Part shown: positions 8,537 to 17,702 of the stretch, piece by piece | How the letters are laid out: each line of letters starts with the position of its first letter | Position numbering within the stretch: the stretch's first letter is position 1 | NCBI RefSeq assembly: GCF_947490415.1 | Contig: NZ_CANLGX010000003.1 | Span: forward strand, 248,001 to 312,000 | Origin: an uncultured Eudoraea sp. | GTDB lineage: Bacteria > Bacteroidota > Bacteroidia > Flavobacteriales > Flavobacteriaceae | Length of the DNA stretch: 64,000 bases | Direction of reading: 5' to 3' | Made by a program: the position numbers and the translations under genes | Notes under the pieces: generated by a model | Told to the model about the DNA's origin: nothing | The model's input: only the letters and a program-made list of their open reading frames with translations | Database searches by the model: none

Positions 8537-9526
8537 TTATCCTCCTATTGAACTCATACTTTCTTCTCTACCCAATACATTTTTCTTGTGTTTTTCAGCT
8601 TCAAAGCCGTTCTTAGGTTTCAGTTTTACAAGTTCGATAAACTTGGCTGTCAATTGCTCATCAGAAACCCCGCTGCGCATAAAGTCCCTTATACTGAATA
8701 CCCCACTATCATAGAGACAAGTTTTGATTTCACCCTTCGCAGTTATTCGTAATCTGTTACAAGTATTACAGAAAGTACGTGAGAAAGCAGGGATGATTCC
8801 AATGTCTCCCTTAAAGCCATTTATAATGTAATTGGTTGCAGTTTCACCATGCTTGCCTGTTTGAGCAGATAGACTGGGATATTCTTTTTTAATAACTCGG
8901 TAGATATCAGTGGCCTTAAATATTTGGTTATTTTCTTTGTAGCCTCCATTAAAGGGCATCTCTTCAATAAAACGAATATTTACGGGATGGTTTTGAGAAA
9001 ATTGCACCAAAGGCAGAATATCCTGGGTATTTATCCCAAACATCACTACAGCATTTACTTTAAGTTCGAAACCCTCATCCATTAACCTGTGTAAGACAGT
9101 AATTACTTTGGCAAAATCATTTCTTCTTGTTATTTTTTTAAAACGCTCTGCATCTAAGGAGTCCAGGCTTAGATTTATTTTTTTTATGCCAAGTTCTTTC
9201 AGTTTTGGAATATACTTTTCTAATAATGTCCCATTGCTGGTGATGTGTATAGAGTCATACTTGTTTAGGCCATGGGTGCTTTCGAGAAGTTTGATAAAGT
9301 CTTTTCTCAAAAAAGGTTCTCCACCTGTAAACCGTACTTTTCTGAACCCAATATTACCCAGGACAGACAAGAGTCTTGTTATTTCTTCATAAGTAAGCAG
9401 ATGAGCTTTGGGTTCATACTGTATGCCTTCCAAAGGCATACAATAAAAGCATCGTAAGTTGCAGCGGTCAGTAACGGCAATTCTTACATAGTCTATAGTT
9501 CTGTCGTAACTGTCTTTAAGCTGCAT
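8537..9526 (-). CDS. moaA: GTP 3',8-cyclase MoaA, second copy
   Basis: A 329-residue MoaA with C22, C26 and C29 for the radical-SAM cluster (CNLRCFYC), a second cluster site in CNTCNRLRITAKGEIKTC, and a terminal GG. It keeps the canonical LSLDSLD and TSNGT segments that are altered in the first copy. It is the first gene of the leftward operon moaA2-moeA2-membrane protein and is divergent from xdhC. The 193-bp region between (9527-9719) must hold both promoters; it is very AT-rich and I found no convincing -33/-7 pair in it. Confidence 0.9.
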   Translation of the reverse strand: MQLKDSYDRTIDYVRIAVTDRCNLRCFYCMPLEGIQYEPKAHLLTYEEITRLLSVLGNIGFRKVRFTGGEPFLRKDFIKLLESTHGLNKYDSIHITSNGTLLEKYIPKLKELGIKKINLSLDSLDAERFKKITRRNDFAKVITVLHRLMDEGFELKVNAVVMFGINTQDILPLVQFSQNHPVNIRFIEEMPFNGGYKENNQIFKATDIYRVIKKEYPSLSAQTGKHGETATNYIINGFKGDIGIIPAFSRTFCNTCNRLRITAKGEIKTCLYDSGVFSIRDFMRSGVSDEQLTAKFIELVKLKPKNGFEAEKHKKNVLGREESMSSIGG

Positions 9527-9719
9527 GTTTATAAACGATTTAAAAAGTAATTAAATGGACTTGAATATTTAACCTAAATTTTGGAACTAAAAACCAAAAA
9601 AAAAATTAATATTGTTCAAGGTTAGATGCTAAAAATACAACAAAAAATAATTCAAAGTATGCAAATTATTTGTTAATAGAAATGGCATCTTTAGAATGAA
9701 TTTAATAAAACAATAAAAG

Positions 9720-10832
9720 ATGAAGGAAATTAAATCCATTTTATCGCTATATAATAAATTAAGCTCTTCCAACGAAAAAGCGGCTATTGCACAAGTAGTT
9801 CGGGTGGAAGAATCATCTTACCGCAGAGAAGGCGCAAGAATGCTCGTATTTGAATCTGGAGTTTTTGAGGGGGGTATAAGCGGAGGTTGCCTGGAAGGGG
9901 ATGCCCTAAAAAGATCCCAGATGGCAATTTTAAAAGAGAAGCCATCTATTGTGACTTATGACACTTCAAAAGATGATGAAAACCAAATAGGGGTAGGCCT
10001 TGGCTGCAACGGAATAATTGATGTTTTAATTTCTCCCATAACAGATACTTTATCTACCATACCCTTGCTGGAAAAATGTATTGCTTCCAGACAGTCACAT
10101 GTTTTGATTACGCTGACGGCCTGTCCGGCTGATCCGGACTTATTGGGAACTACCTACTATTTTGACACGAAAGCGAACACTATAGAAGGTGGAAGTTTAG
10201 ATCCTGAACTCAAAGAACAACTCCTCAAGGATATTACCACAGTGGTAAATAATAAAAAATCAGGTATTTACAATTATCAGATATCTGAAAAGCCGGTAAG
10301 CGTATTTATAGAATTGATTCCGCCTCAGTTTCATCTTGTCCTTTTCGGTGATAATTATGACGTATATCCCATGATTGAATTAGCCAAAGTCATGGATTGG
10401 GAAGTTAGTTTGGTTGGTAATATACAGAAGTTAAAAAAGGAGAAACTGACCTCGGTTAAACATATTTACAGCAAAGAGGATAAAGCACAACTATTTATTG
10501 ATGACAGGACTGCCATTATATTAATGGCTCATGATTTTAAGACAGATATAGGCAATCTGAAATTGGCATTGGAAAGTGAAGCTGCTTATATTGCTTCGCT
10601 AGGACCGAAAAAACGCTTTATTAAAATTGAAAATGAGTTTAAAGAGAAAGGTCAGCCACTTTCTAAGGCTTTTCTGGACAGAATATATGCACCCTGCGGT
10701 TTGGAATTAGGAGCAAATACTCCTGAAGAAATCGCAACTAGTATTTTCGCAGAAATATTGGCGGTTTTTGCCGGGAAAAAAGGAGGGATGTTACGTGATA
10801 AGTCAGGTCCAATACACGAGAGGAGTACATAA
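9720..10832 (+). CDS. xdhC: XdhC/CoxI family Moco-binding maturation factor
   Basis: A 370-residue XdhC-family protein. The N-terminal domain has the family signature around GGISGGCLEGDAL, and the C-terminal Rossmann-like domain carries IASLGPKKRF and the IYAPCGLELGANTPEEIA segment. In Rhodobacter, XdhC binds the cofactor, protects its terminal sulfido ligand and delivers it to xanthine dehydrogenase in concert with a cysteine desulfurase. Here the convergent neighbour, one base past the stop, is exactly such a desulfurase. The protein could serve the IorAB enzyme, the CO dehydrogenase, or both. Confidence 0.85.
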   Translation: MKEIKSILSLYNKLSSSNEKAAIAQVVRVEESSYRREGARMLVFESGVFEGGISGGCLEGDALKRSQMAILKEKPSIVTYDTSKDDENQIGVGLGCNGIIDVLISPITDTLSTIPLLEKCIASRQSHVLITLTACPADPDLLGTTYYFDTKANTIEGGSLDPELKEQLLKDITTVVNNKKSGIYNYQISEKPVSVFIELIPPQFHLVLFGDNYDVYPMIELAKVMDWEVSLVGNIQKLKKEKLTSVKHIYSKEDKAQLFIDDRTAIILMAHDFKTDIGNLKLALESEAAYIASLGPKKRFIKIENEFKEKGQPLSKAFLDRIYAPCGLELGANTPEEIATSIFAEILAVFAGKKGGMLRDKSGPIHERST

Positions 10833-10833
10833 A

Positions 10834-12003
10834 CTAACGCCTGTCCCAAAGTAAATTACTCGCACGCTGCTTTGCCACTTCTTTTGTAATGATGAGGATT
10901 GCCTGTTGTATATCTTCTTCGGTTGTATATTTTCCTAAACTGATGCGCAAGGTTGAAAGGGCTAGGTTTCTGCCAATCCCCATGGCAGTTAGTACATGGG
11001 AGGGATTTATCGCGGCAGAGTTACAGGCAGAGCCATTGGAAACAGCTATATTTCGGCTGAGGGCAGCCAGCAATTGCTGACCATCAACATACTCAAAAGA
11101 TATATTCAGAGTGTTACATAGTCGATCTGATTTTTTGCCATTTATGGTAGCCTCTTCTATTAAAGAAAGTCCTTTTTCCAATTGATTTCTGAGGTTGGAC
11201 AATCTGTCCCTTTCAGCCTCCAGGTTATAAATTCCAAGATTAATGGCTTTAGCCATTCCAACTATGGCAGGAGTATTGTAAGTTCCTCCACGCAATTTTC
11301 GTTGTTGTCCACCCCCTTGAATAAAACTTTGCAGGCTTGCCTGGTTTTCCAATTTCGCAAAAGTAAACCCAATCCCTTTTGGGCCATAAATTTTATGTGC
11401 TGAAAAACAAGCAAAATCCACCCAGGAAAAGAAATTATTTAATGGAATTTTACCTAAAGCCTGTGTCGCATCAGAGAAAAGGAGGGTGTTCTTTTGTTTA
11501 CAGATCTTTGCAATAGCTTCCAGGGGTTGAATAACTCCAGTTTCATTGTTGGCATACATAACCGATACGATAAGGGTATTATCTGAAATTGCAAGTGCAA
11601 GTGCATTAAGATCAATAACCCCATTTCCATCAACATCTAAATAAGTAACATCAGCACCCTCTTCCTGAAGATATTCACACACATCCAAAGTAGCTTTATG
11701 TTCCGTTTTGACAGTCAAAATTTGATTCCCTTTATGTTTTAATTTGCGGTATACACCTTTTAATACTGCATTAATACTCTCTGTAGACCCGGAAGTATAA
11801 ATGATTTCCTTTTCATCTATTTTCAAAAGAGAAGAAATATGTAGAGTGGCGTCCTCAATTGCTTCTTTGGCCAGCCAACCATACGGATGATGTTCACTGG
11901 ATGCATTGCCAAAATCTACGGAGAAATAGGGGAGCATACTATCAACCACATCCTGATCGCATGGAGTTGTTGCATTATAATCTAAATACAATGGGTAATT
12001 CAT
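10834..12003 (-). CDS. Cysteine desulfurase (NifS/IscS family)
   Basis: A 389-residue class V PLP enzyme. The PLP lysine lies in SAHKIYGPKG and the catalytic cysteine in GSACNSAAINPSHV. The early TPCDQDV region and the NNETGVIQP loop are typical of NifS/IscS. It converts cysteine to alanine with a persulfide on the active-site Cys. Its position between xdhC and coxM, with no Isc or Suf scaffold genes nearby, suggests it supplies sulfur for the terminal Mo=S ligand or the Mo-S-Cu bridge rather than general Fe-S assembly. That role is inferred from context only. Confidence 0.85.
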   Translation of the reverse strand: MNYPLYLDYNATTPCDQDVVDSMLPYFSVDFGNASSEHHPYGWLAKEAIEDATLHISSLLKIDEKEIIYTSGSTESINAVLKGVYRKLKHKGNQILTVKTEHKATLDVCEYLQEEGADVTYLDVDGNGVIDLNALALAISDNTLIVSVMYANNETGVIQPLEAIAKICKQKNTLLFSDATQALGKIPLNNFFSWVDFACFSAHKIYGPKGIGFTFAKLENQASLQSFIQGGGQQRKLRGGTYNTPAIVGMAKAINLGIYNLEAERDRLSNLRNQLEKGLSLIEEATINGKKSDRLCNTLNISFEYVDGQQLLAALSRNIAVSNGSACNSAAINPSHVLTAMGIGRNLALSTLRISLGKYTTEEDIQQAILIITKEVAKQRASNLLWDRR

Positions 12004-12145
12004 GACTCTTATTTAATGTATAAAATCTTTATAAAAATATGAAAATTTGTAATCTGTTATTTGCTCAGTATAAGGTATAAATATATAAGAATAAATATTC
12101 CTTATTATATATGTGAACTTTTTCGTTAAAGTCCACTTAAATTGC

Positions 12146-12172
12146 TATATTAAAAATATATTTCTTAATATA
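12146..12172. repeat. Inverted repeat in the promoter region of the cox cluster
   Basis: TATATTAA at 12146-12153 and TTAATATA at 12165-12172 form an 8-bp perfect dyad with an 11-bp spacer. It lies 34 bp before the coxM start, within the 202-bp divergent region (12004-12205) between the desulfurase gene and coxM. It could be an operator for the cox genes, but the region is so AT-rich that chance is a serious alternative. Confidence 0.25.
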
Positions 12173-12205
12173 TTAGCTACTTGTTAATTTAACTTACAAA
12201 TAATT

Positions 12206-13075
12206 ATGATTCCAGCTAATTTCAACTATCACAAGGCATCTTCTTTGCAAGAAGCATTTGCTTTGTCTGCGGAACTTGGTGAAGAAGCAAAATACATGTC
12301 GGGCGGGCATAGTCTGTTGCCGATGATGAAACTTCGCTTTGCCACACCCGAGCACATTATCGATATCAGTAAAATCGAAGGACTGTCTTATATAAAGGAA
12401 GATGGAGATTTTTTGAAAATTGGGGCCTTAACAACCCAGACTGAATTAGAACACAATGCAATTTTAAAATCAAAATATCCAATTTTTGGTGATGCGGTAT
12501 GGTTAACTGCCGACCCTTCCGTAAGAAATTTTGGAACTATTGGTGGTAACATTGCGCACGGAGATGCTGCAAATGATCAACCGGCTTTGATGCTTGCACT
12601 TCGTGCAACTATTATTGCAGAAGGCGCTGATGGTAAAAAAACCATACCGATAGATGAATTTTTCCATGGTTTTTATATGACAGCTTTGGAACCAGGTGAT
12701 ATTTTGACTGAAATTCAAATCCCGAAATCGAAAAAGAATAGTGGCGGTGCATATCATAAAGTAGAACGTAAGGTTGGTGATTATGCTACGGCTGGAGTTG
12801 CTGTTCATATCGAACTAGATGATGATGGTGTTTGTCAAGAAATTGGCATTGGCCTCACCAATGTCAGCGCAGTGCCTATGCGTTTGGAACGAGGCGAAGA
12901 AGTATTAAGAGGGAAAAAGGTTACTGATGAATTGATAGAACAAGTAGGCGTTATTGCTGGTGAAGATGCTGAACCTGAATCTGATTTAAGAGGTTCTGAA
13001 GCCTATAAAAGATCAATATTGAATACAATTACGAAACGAATGTTGAATAAGGCTTTAGAAAGAGCAAGACAATAA
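12206..13075 (+). CDS. coxM: Carbon monoxide dehydrogenase medium (FAD) subunit CoxM
   Basis: A 289-residue FAD-binding subunit of the molybdenum hydroxylase family. The two FAD motifs are present: AGGHS-type ([13 protein letters not shown], near residue 32) and [17 protein letters not shown] near residue 112. These closely resemble those of form I CODH. CoxM accepts electrons from the two 2Fe-2S clusters of CoxS and passes them to the respiratory quinone pool. It opens the cluster, with coxS starting 8 bp after its stop. The order M-S-L is that of form I clusters. Confidence 0.92.
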   Translation: MIPANFNYHKASSLQEAFALSAELGEEAKYMSGGHSLLPMMKLRFATPEHIIDISKIEGLSYIKEDGDFLKIGALTTQTELEHNAILKSKYPIFGDAVWLTADPSVRNFGTIGGNIAHGDAANDQPALMLALRATIIAEGADGKKTIPIDEFFHGFYMTALEPGDILTEIQIPKSKKNSGGAYHKVERKVGDYATAGVAVHIELDDDGVCQEIGIGLTNVSAVPMRLERGEEVLRGKKVTDELIEQVGVIAGEDAEPESDLRGSEAYKRSILNTITKRMLNKALERARQ

Positions 13076-13083
13076 AAATCGCT

Positions 13084-13575
13084 ATGGGAAAACACAATGT
13101 AACAATGACAATTAATGGCGAAAGCGTTTCTGCGGAAGTTGATTCTCGCCTGCTTTTAGTTCATTTTATTAGAGAAAATTTAGATATGACAGGTACCCAT
13201 ATTGGATGTGATACATCTAGTTGTGGTGCTTGTACCATTTTAATTGATGGTAAATCAGTAAAATCTTGTACGTATTTAACCGTTCGTGCTGATGGTGCTA
13301 ATATAACTACAATAGAAGGTATTGCTGCTGATGGCACCAATCATCCTTTGCAAAAAGCATTTCACGATCAACATGGTCTGCACTGTGGTTTCTGTACTCC
13401 AGGTATGATAATGAGGTGTATAGATATGCTAGAGACAAACCCAAATCCCACGGAGAAAGAAATTCGTTGGGGTATTTCAGGAAATTTATGTCGCTGTACA
13501 GGGTATAACAATATTGTTAAATCCGTTCAACAGGCCGCAGAAGAAATGTCCAAAGAAAAAGAAGCTTCAGTCTAA
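13084..13575 (+). CDS. coxS: Carbon monoxide dehydrogenase small (2Fe-2S) subunit CoxS
   Basis: A 163-residue iron-sulfur subunit with all eight cluster cysteines: CDTSSCGAC and a later KSC in the plant-ferredoxin-like N-terminal domain, and [10 protein letters not shown] plus GNLCRCTGY in the helical domain. It wires the Mo-Cu site in CoxL to the FAD in CoxM. No signal peptide is seen, which fits a cytoplasmic or inner-membrane-face enzyme, in contrast to the Tat-exported IorB at the left of the window. It is tightly packed between coxM and coxL (8 and 18 bp). Confidence 0.93.
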   Translation: MGKHNVTMTINGESVSAEVDSRLLLVHFIRENLDMTGTHIGCDTSSCGACTILIDGKSVKSCTYLTVRADGANITTIEGIAADGTNHPLQKAFHDQHGLHCGFCTPGMIMRCIDMLETNPNPTEKEIRWGISGNLCRCTGYNNIVKSVQQAAEEMSKEKEASV

Positions 13576-13593
13576 CCTCAAAACAAAGAAATT

Positions 13594-15960
13594 ATGTTCT
13601 CATGTAAAACAACACCAGAGGTAGGCGGAATGGGTCACTCTGTAAAACGAAAAGAAGATGCTCGATTTTTGCACGGCAAAGGTAATTATACCGATGATGT
13701 CAAATTACCGGGTATGTTACATATGGTTATTGTACGCAGTCCTTACGCCTATGCCAAAATATTAAGTATCAATAAAGAAAAAGCATTGGCTATTGAAGGC
13801 GTTTTAGCAGTCATTACTGGTGAAGATTTGGCACAATACAACCTGCATTGGATGCCCACTTTACTTTCGGATTCGCAAATGGTTTTACCAACGGATACCG
13901 TGATGCACCAATCGCAAGAAGTTTGTGCTGTTATTGCAACGGACAGATATATCGCTGTAGATGGAGCGGAAGCTGTAGATGTGCAATATGAGCCAATGAA
14001 AGCATTAGTCGATCCTTTTAAAGCTCTCGATGAAGATGCTCCTTTATTACGACCAGACAAAGAAGGTCAAAAAGATAATCATATTTACCATTGGGAACGC
14101 GGTGAGCGTGAAAAAACGGATGCGGCAATTGCTGCTGCTGACGTGGTGGTAAAAGAACGTATTCACCTACCTAGAATTCATGTTGCTTCAATTGAAACAT
14201 GTGGCGTGGTTGCGTCTTATGACAAGGATACAGAGAAAATGTTGATTTATTTAACATCTCAAGCGCCTCATGCGATTCGAACGATTCTAGCTTTGGTTGC
14301 AGGTCACGTTGGCTTATCCGAAGAAAAAATTCGAATTATCGCCCCGGATATTGGAGGTGGTTTTGGAGGAAAAGTTCCTGTTTATCCGGGATACGTAATT
14401 GCAATTGCCGCTTCTTTCTTAATTGGTAAACCAGTAAAATGGATTGAAGACCGTTCTGAGAATTTGGTGAACGGATTTGCGCGTGATTATCACATGGATT
14501 GTGAATTGGCGGCAACTAAAGACGGAAAAATTCAAGCCTTTAAAGTTTCGACATTAGCAGATCACGGGTATACAGATTCTTCGGCGAACCCTTCTAAATA
14601 TCCTACGGGAATGTTCTCTATCTGTACAGGTTCGTATGATTATGAACATGCTTTTGCAGAATTAGATGCGGTGTATACGAATAAAGCTCCAGGTGGGGTC
14701 GCGTATCGTTGTTCTTTTCGTGTTACGGAAGCTGTGCATGCTATTGAACGTATGGTAGATAAATTGGCTGCGGAAATAGGGAAGGATCCTGCGCAATTAC
14801 GTTTCGAAAACTTTATAAAGAAAGAAGATTTTCCATATGCTTCGCCTTTAGGATGGAGCTATGATAGTGGCGATTATAAAGCTACACTGGAGAAAGCCAT
14901 GGAAATGGTGGGCTATGCCGATTATAAAAAGGAGCAAGCTGAAAAGCGAGCCCAAGGAAAATTGATGGGCATTGGAATTTGCACTTTTACCGAAGTAGTA
15001 GGTGCAGGGCCATCTAAGGATTTTGATATTTTAGGTATCAAGATGTTCGATAGTGCCGAGATTCGGGTACATCCAACAGGAAAGGTATTAGCTCGTTTTG
15101 GAACCAAGTCACAAGGTCAAGGTCATGAAACTACCTATGCTCAGATTCTAGCAGAAGAATTGGGAATTCCCTATTCTGATATTGAAATCGACGAAGGAGA
15201 TACCGATACCGCTCCCTATGGTTTAGGTACTTATGCCAGTAGAAGTACACCTACCGCTGGAGCAGCAGCAGCAATCGCAGCACGTAAATTACGTGACAAA
15301 GGAAAGAAAATCGCCGCCCATTTATTGGAGGTGAGTGAAGAGGATATTGAATGGGAAATAGGAAAGTACTTTGTGAAAGGAGCTCCGGAAAAGTCTAAAA
15401 CGATACAAGACGTTGCCTTTGCGGCATACACGAATTTCCCACAAGGAATGGAACCCGGTTTTGAGGAAACACATTACTATGATCCACCAAATTTAACCTT
15501 TCCTAATGGCGCATACATCTGTGTGGTTGAAGTAGAGGAAGAAACGGGTGCTATTGATGTGAAACGCTTCGTGGCTATCGATGATTGCGGTAATATAATT
15601 AACCCAATGATTGTAGAAGGTCAGGTTCATGGCGGATTAACACAAGGAATTGCGCCGGCCATGTACGAGGGTATTGTTTATGATGATGAGGGAAATGTAC
15701 TGAACGGAACCTTAATGGATTATCTAGTGCCAACCGCAGTAGAATCGCCACATTGGGAAACAGGACATACGATTACGCCATCACCACACCACCCATTAGG
15801 TGCGAAGGGTGTTGCTGAATCCCCTACCGTTGGAGCACCTCCGGCAATTGCAAATGCGATTATAGATGCCTTATATCCTTTAGGAATTAAGCATTTGGAT
15901 ATTCCTATTACGCCAGACAAAGTTTGGGATGCAATTCAAGTAGCAAAAGCGAACGCTTAG
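13594..15960 (+). CDS. coxL: Form I carbon monoxide dehydrogenase large subunit CoxL
   Basis: A 788-residue molybdenum-copper subunit catalysing CO + H2O to CO2 + 2e- + 2H+. Residues 370-376 read AYRCSFR, the AYxCSFR loop that defines form I CODH; Cys373 is the expected copper ligand of the Cys-S-Cu-S-Mo centre. Form II-like enzymes of unknown substrate have AYRGAGR instead. Other cofactor contacts are GGGFGGK near residue 255 and the catalytic Glu742 in GVAESPTVGAP. The length is close to characterised form I enzymes (about 800 residues). Arginine is mostly encoded by CGN codons, unlike the AGA-rich flanking genes. Physiological CO oxidation remains an inference, but the motif evidence is strong. 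Confidence 0.95.
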   Translation: MFSCKTTPEVGGMGHSVKRKEDARFLHGKGNYTDDVKLPGMLHMVIVRSPYAYAKILSINKEKALAIEGVLAVITGEDLAQYNLHWMPTLLSDSQMVLPTDTVMHQSQEVCAVIATDRYIAVDGAEAVDVQYEPMKALVDPFKALDEDAPLLRPDKEGQKDNHIYHWERGEREKTDAAIAAADVVVKERIHLPRIHVASIETCGVVASYDKDTEKMLIYLTSQAPHAIRTILALVAGHVGLSEEKIRIIAPDIGGGFGGKVPVYPGYVIAIAASFLIGKPVKWIEDRSENLVNGFARDYHMDCELAATKDGKIQAFKVSTLADHGYTDSSANPSKYPTGMFSICTGSYDYEHAFAELDAVYTNKAPGGVAYRCSFRVTEAVHAIERMVDKLAAEIGKDPAQLRFENFIKKEDFPYASPLGWSYDSGDYKATLEKAMEMVGYADYKKEQAEKRAQGKLMGIGICTFTEVVGAGPSKDFDILGIKMFDSAEIRVHPTGKVLARFGTKSQGQGHETTYAQILAEELGIPYSDIEIDEGDTDTAPYGLGTYASRSTPTAGAAAAIAARKLRDKGKKIAAHLLEVSEEDIEWEIGKYFVKGAPEKSKTIQDVAFAAYTNFPQGMEPGFEETHYYDPPNLTFPNGAYICVVEVEEETGAIDVKRFVAIDDCGNIINPMIVEGQVHGGLTQGIAPAMYEGIVYDDEGNVLNGTLMDYLVPTAVESPHWETGHTITPSPHHPLGAKGVAESPTVGAPPAIANAIIDALYPLGIKHLDIPITPDKVWDAIQVAKANA

Positions 15961-16195
15961 GTGGGGAATTTGTACTAAGTAGTATGCAATAATAACTTAG
16001 TTGAAATCAAATAGATTGGTAAGGCTCCTCCCTCTTGAAAATGGGAGGATGCTAATACCATAGACTTGAGACGGAGGATTTGAAAGCCCAAGTTTTGGGT
16101 TTAGAAACCTTGAAATCCATTGTTTTAAAACAGTTTAATAAAATACAGAACACAAGTAAATACTTTCCCTCTTTAGAGAGGCTAAAAAAAATTCT
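15961..16195. other. Structured coxL-coxG spacer with several hairpins
   Basis: This 235-bp gap is the largest inside the cox cluster. I see four dyads: TCCTCCC/GGGAGGA (16026-16032 with 16043-16049), CCCAA/TTGGG (16087-16099), the 12-bp palindrome TGTTTTAAAACA (16121-16132), and CCTCT/AGAGG (16168-16181) just before coxG. None has a following T-run on the plus strand, so they do not look like intrinsic terminators. They may stabilise or process the mRNA so that coxMSL is expressed above the accessory genes, or they may be a remnant of lost sequence. No reading frame of note was found. Confidence 0.4.
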
Positions 16196-16672
16196 ATGAA
16201 AACACAATTAGATAAATCATTTGAAGTTCCACAAAGCACAGATTTAGTTTGGGAACATTTAATCGACCCAGAAAAAATAATGGATTGCGTACCAGGGGTC
16301 ACCATAGATGAAAAGGTGGGTGATAATCACTACAAGGGAAAAGTTGGTATGAAATTCGGTCCTATGGGGGTAAAATACGATGCAGACATCCATTATAATG
16401 AAATTGATAAAGCGAATCGAAAAATTATTATTACAGGAGAAGGTGTTGATTCCAAAGGTAATGGAAATGCAGAAATGATGATGACCATTGACCTTATTGA
16501 ACGTGCTGAAGGTGGGGTAAAGTTAGATGCCATTATGGATGTTACCATAAATGGAAAAATAGCCCAATTCGGTTCTCGTTTAATTACTACGGTTTCCAAT
16601 CAATTGTTCAAACAGTTCGTTTCCAATTTTTCAAAGAAACTTGCTGCAGCAGAAGCAGCGACATCGGCTTAG
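16196..16672 (+). CDS. coxG: CoxG family SRPBCC protein
   Basis: A 158-residue START/SRPBCC-fold protein. The N-terminal VPQSTDLVWEHLIDPEKIMDC segment, with GMKFGPMGVKYDADI and a C-terminal helix (QLFKQFVSNFSKKLA), matches the CoxG family. CoxG is known as the partner that brings CODH to the membrane and has been linked to quinone handling. No C-terminal transmembrane anchor is seen in this copy. It is separated from coxL by the structured spacer and is followed by coxD after 64 bp. Confidence 0.85.
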   Translation: MKTQLDKSFEVPQSTDLVWEHLIDPEKIMDCVPGVTIDEKVGDNHYKGKVGMKFGPMGVKYDADIHYNEIDKANRKIIITGEGVDSKGNGNAEMMMTIDLIERAEGGVKLDAIMDVTINGKIAQFGSRLITTVSNQLFKQFVSNFSKKLAAAEAATSA

Positions 16673-16736
16673 ATATTCCCGGAATCTATAATCAGAAGCT
16701 ATGCTCCCCAAGCATGGCTTTTTAAAATTTTAGCTA

Positions 16737-17609
16737 TTGAATAAAGAAATCGATGCGCTGATAAAAGACTTTTATGAGCACGACTACATTCTCAACGAAG
16801 CCTTGGCGACTTCCATTTTCCTTTTAAAGAATTTGGAAAAACCGTTATTATTGGAGGGTAACCCCGGAGTTGGTAAAACTATGCTAGCCAAAACCTTAGC
16901 GGAACATTTAGGAACGAATTTAATTCGTTTGCAATGTTACGAAGGTTTGGATGTAAGCACTACCATTTACGAATGGAATTACCAAAAGCAGCTGCTCCAT
17001 ATCAAACTTTTTGAACAAGACGAGGATAAGCTGGCACTCCAAAATCAGATTTTTGGAATGGAATATGTTCTTCAACGCCCTTTGTTACAATCAATAAGCG
17101 CTGATAAACCTGTGGTGCTCTTGATTGATGAAATTGACAGGGCTGATGAAGAATTTGAAGCATATCTATTAGAACTGCTTTCTGATTTTCAAATCAGTAT
17201 TCCTGAATTGGGAACGATAAAAGCAAAATCAAAACCTTTGGTGATTTTGACTTCCAATCGAACCAGAGAGCTCAGTGATGCTTTACGACGACGATGTTTG
17301 TATCATTGGGTTGACTTTCCATCAAAGATGGGTGAGATCAATATCATTGCAAAAAAACTTCCGAATATTGATGAAGCATTGGCTGCGCAGGTGGTTACTT
17401 TTATTCACAATTTGAGAAAGTCAAGTTTACACAAACCACCGGGTATTGCAGAATCTCTAGATTGGGCAAAAACCTTGTTGTTGATGAATCAAAAGAATAT
17501 CACCGATGAGATTGTAAAAACTACCATAGGAAGTGTTCTGAAACATAAAGATGATGTAGAGTTTGTGCGGAACAAGTCCGTTCAAGAATTTTTATATCCT
17601 ATTGACTAG
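16737..17609 (+). CDS. coxD: CoxD, MoxR-type AAA+ ATPase for CODH maturation
   Basis: A 290-residue MoxR-family ATPase. Walker A is GNPGVGKT at 41-48, Walker B is VVLLIDEIDRADEE near 130, and the sensor/arginine-finger region follows (TSNRTRELSDALRRRC). CoxD from Oligotropha is an ATP-dependent chaperone needed for sulfuration of the molybdenum site before copper insertion. The start is a TTG that directly follows an in-frame stop, so no longer product is possible. It pairs with the VWA protein CoxE encoded 93 bp downstream, the usual MoxR-VWA partnership. Confidence 0.88.
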   Translation: MNKEIDALIKDFYEHDYILNEALATSIFLLKNLEKPLLLEGNPGVGKTMLAKTLAEHLGTNLIRLQCYEGLDVSTTIYEWNYQKQLLHIKLFEQDEDKLALQNQIFGMEYVLQRPLLQSISADKPVVLLIDEIDRADEEFEAYLLELLSDFQISIPELGTIKAKSKPLVILTSNRTRELSDALRRRCLYHWVDFPSKMGEINIIAKKLPNIDEALAAQVVTFIHNLRKSSLHKPPGIAESLDWAKTLLLMNQKNITDEIVKTTIGSVLKHKDDVEFVRNKSVQEFLYPID

Positions 17610-17702
17610 AATATTAGTCTAAGCGGAATGAACCGTAGGACGGGAACGATATAAAAAACACCAATTTCAAGTTCATTTTTAAAAGCAAAATTTCTATAAT
17701 CC

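Noticed and set aside
9527-9719. A Moco riboswitch before moaA2 or xdhC
   Set aside because: The region is very AT-rich and lacks the GC-rich stems that such an RNA would need.
13749-15920. Several minus-strand frames inside coxL
   Set aside because: They overlap the highly conserved CODH large subunit and have no motifs of their own.
16121-16132. TGTTTTAAAACA palindrome as a specific regulator site
   Set aside because: AT-rich palindromes of this size occur often by chance here, and its place inside an operon spacer gives no promoter context.
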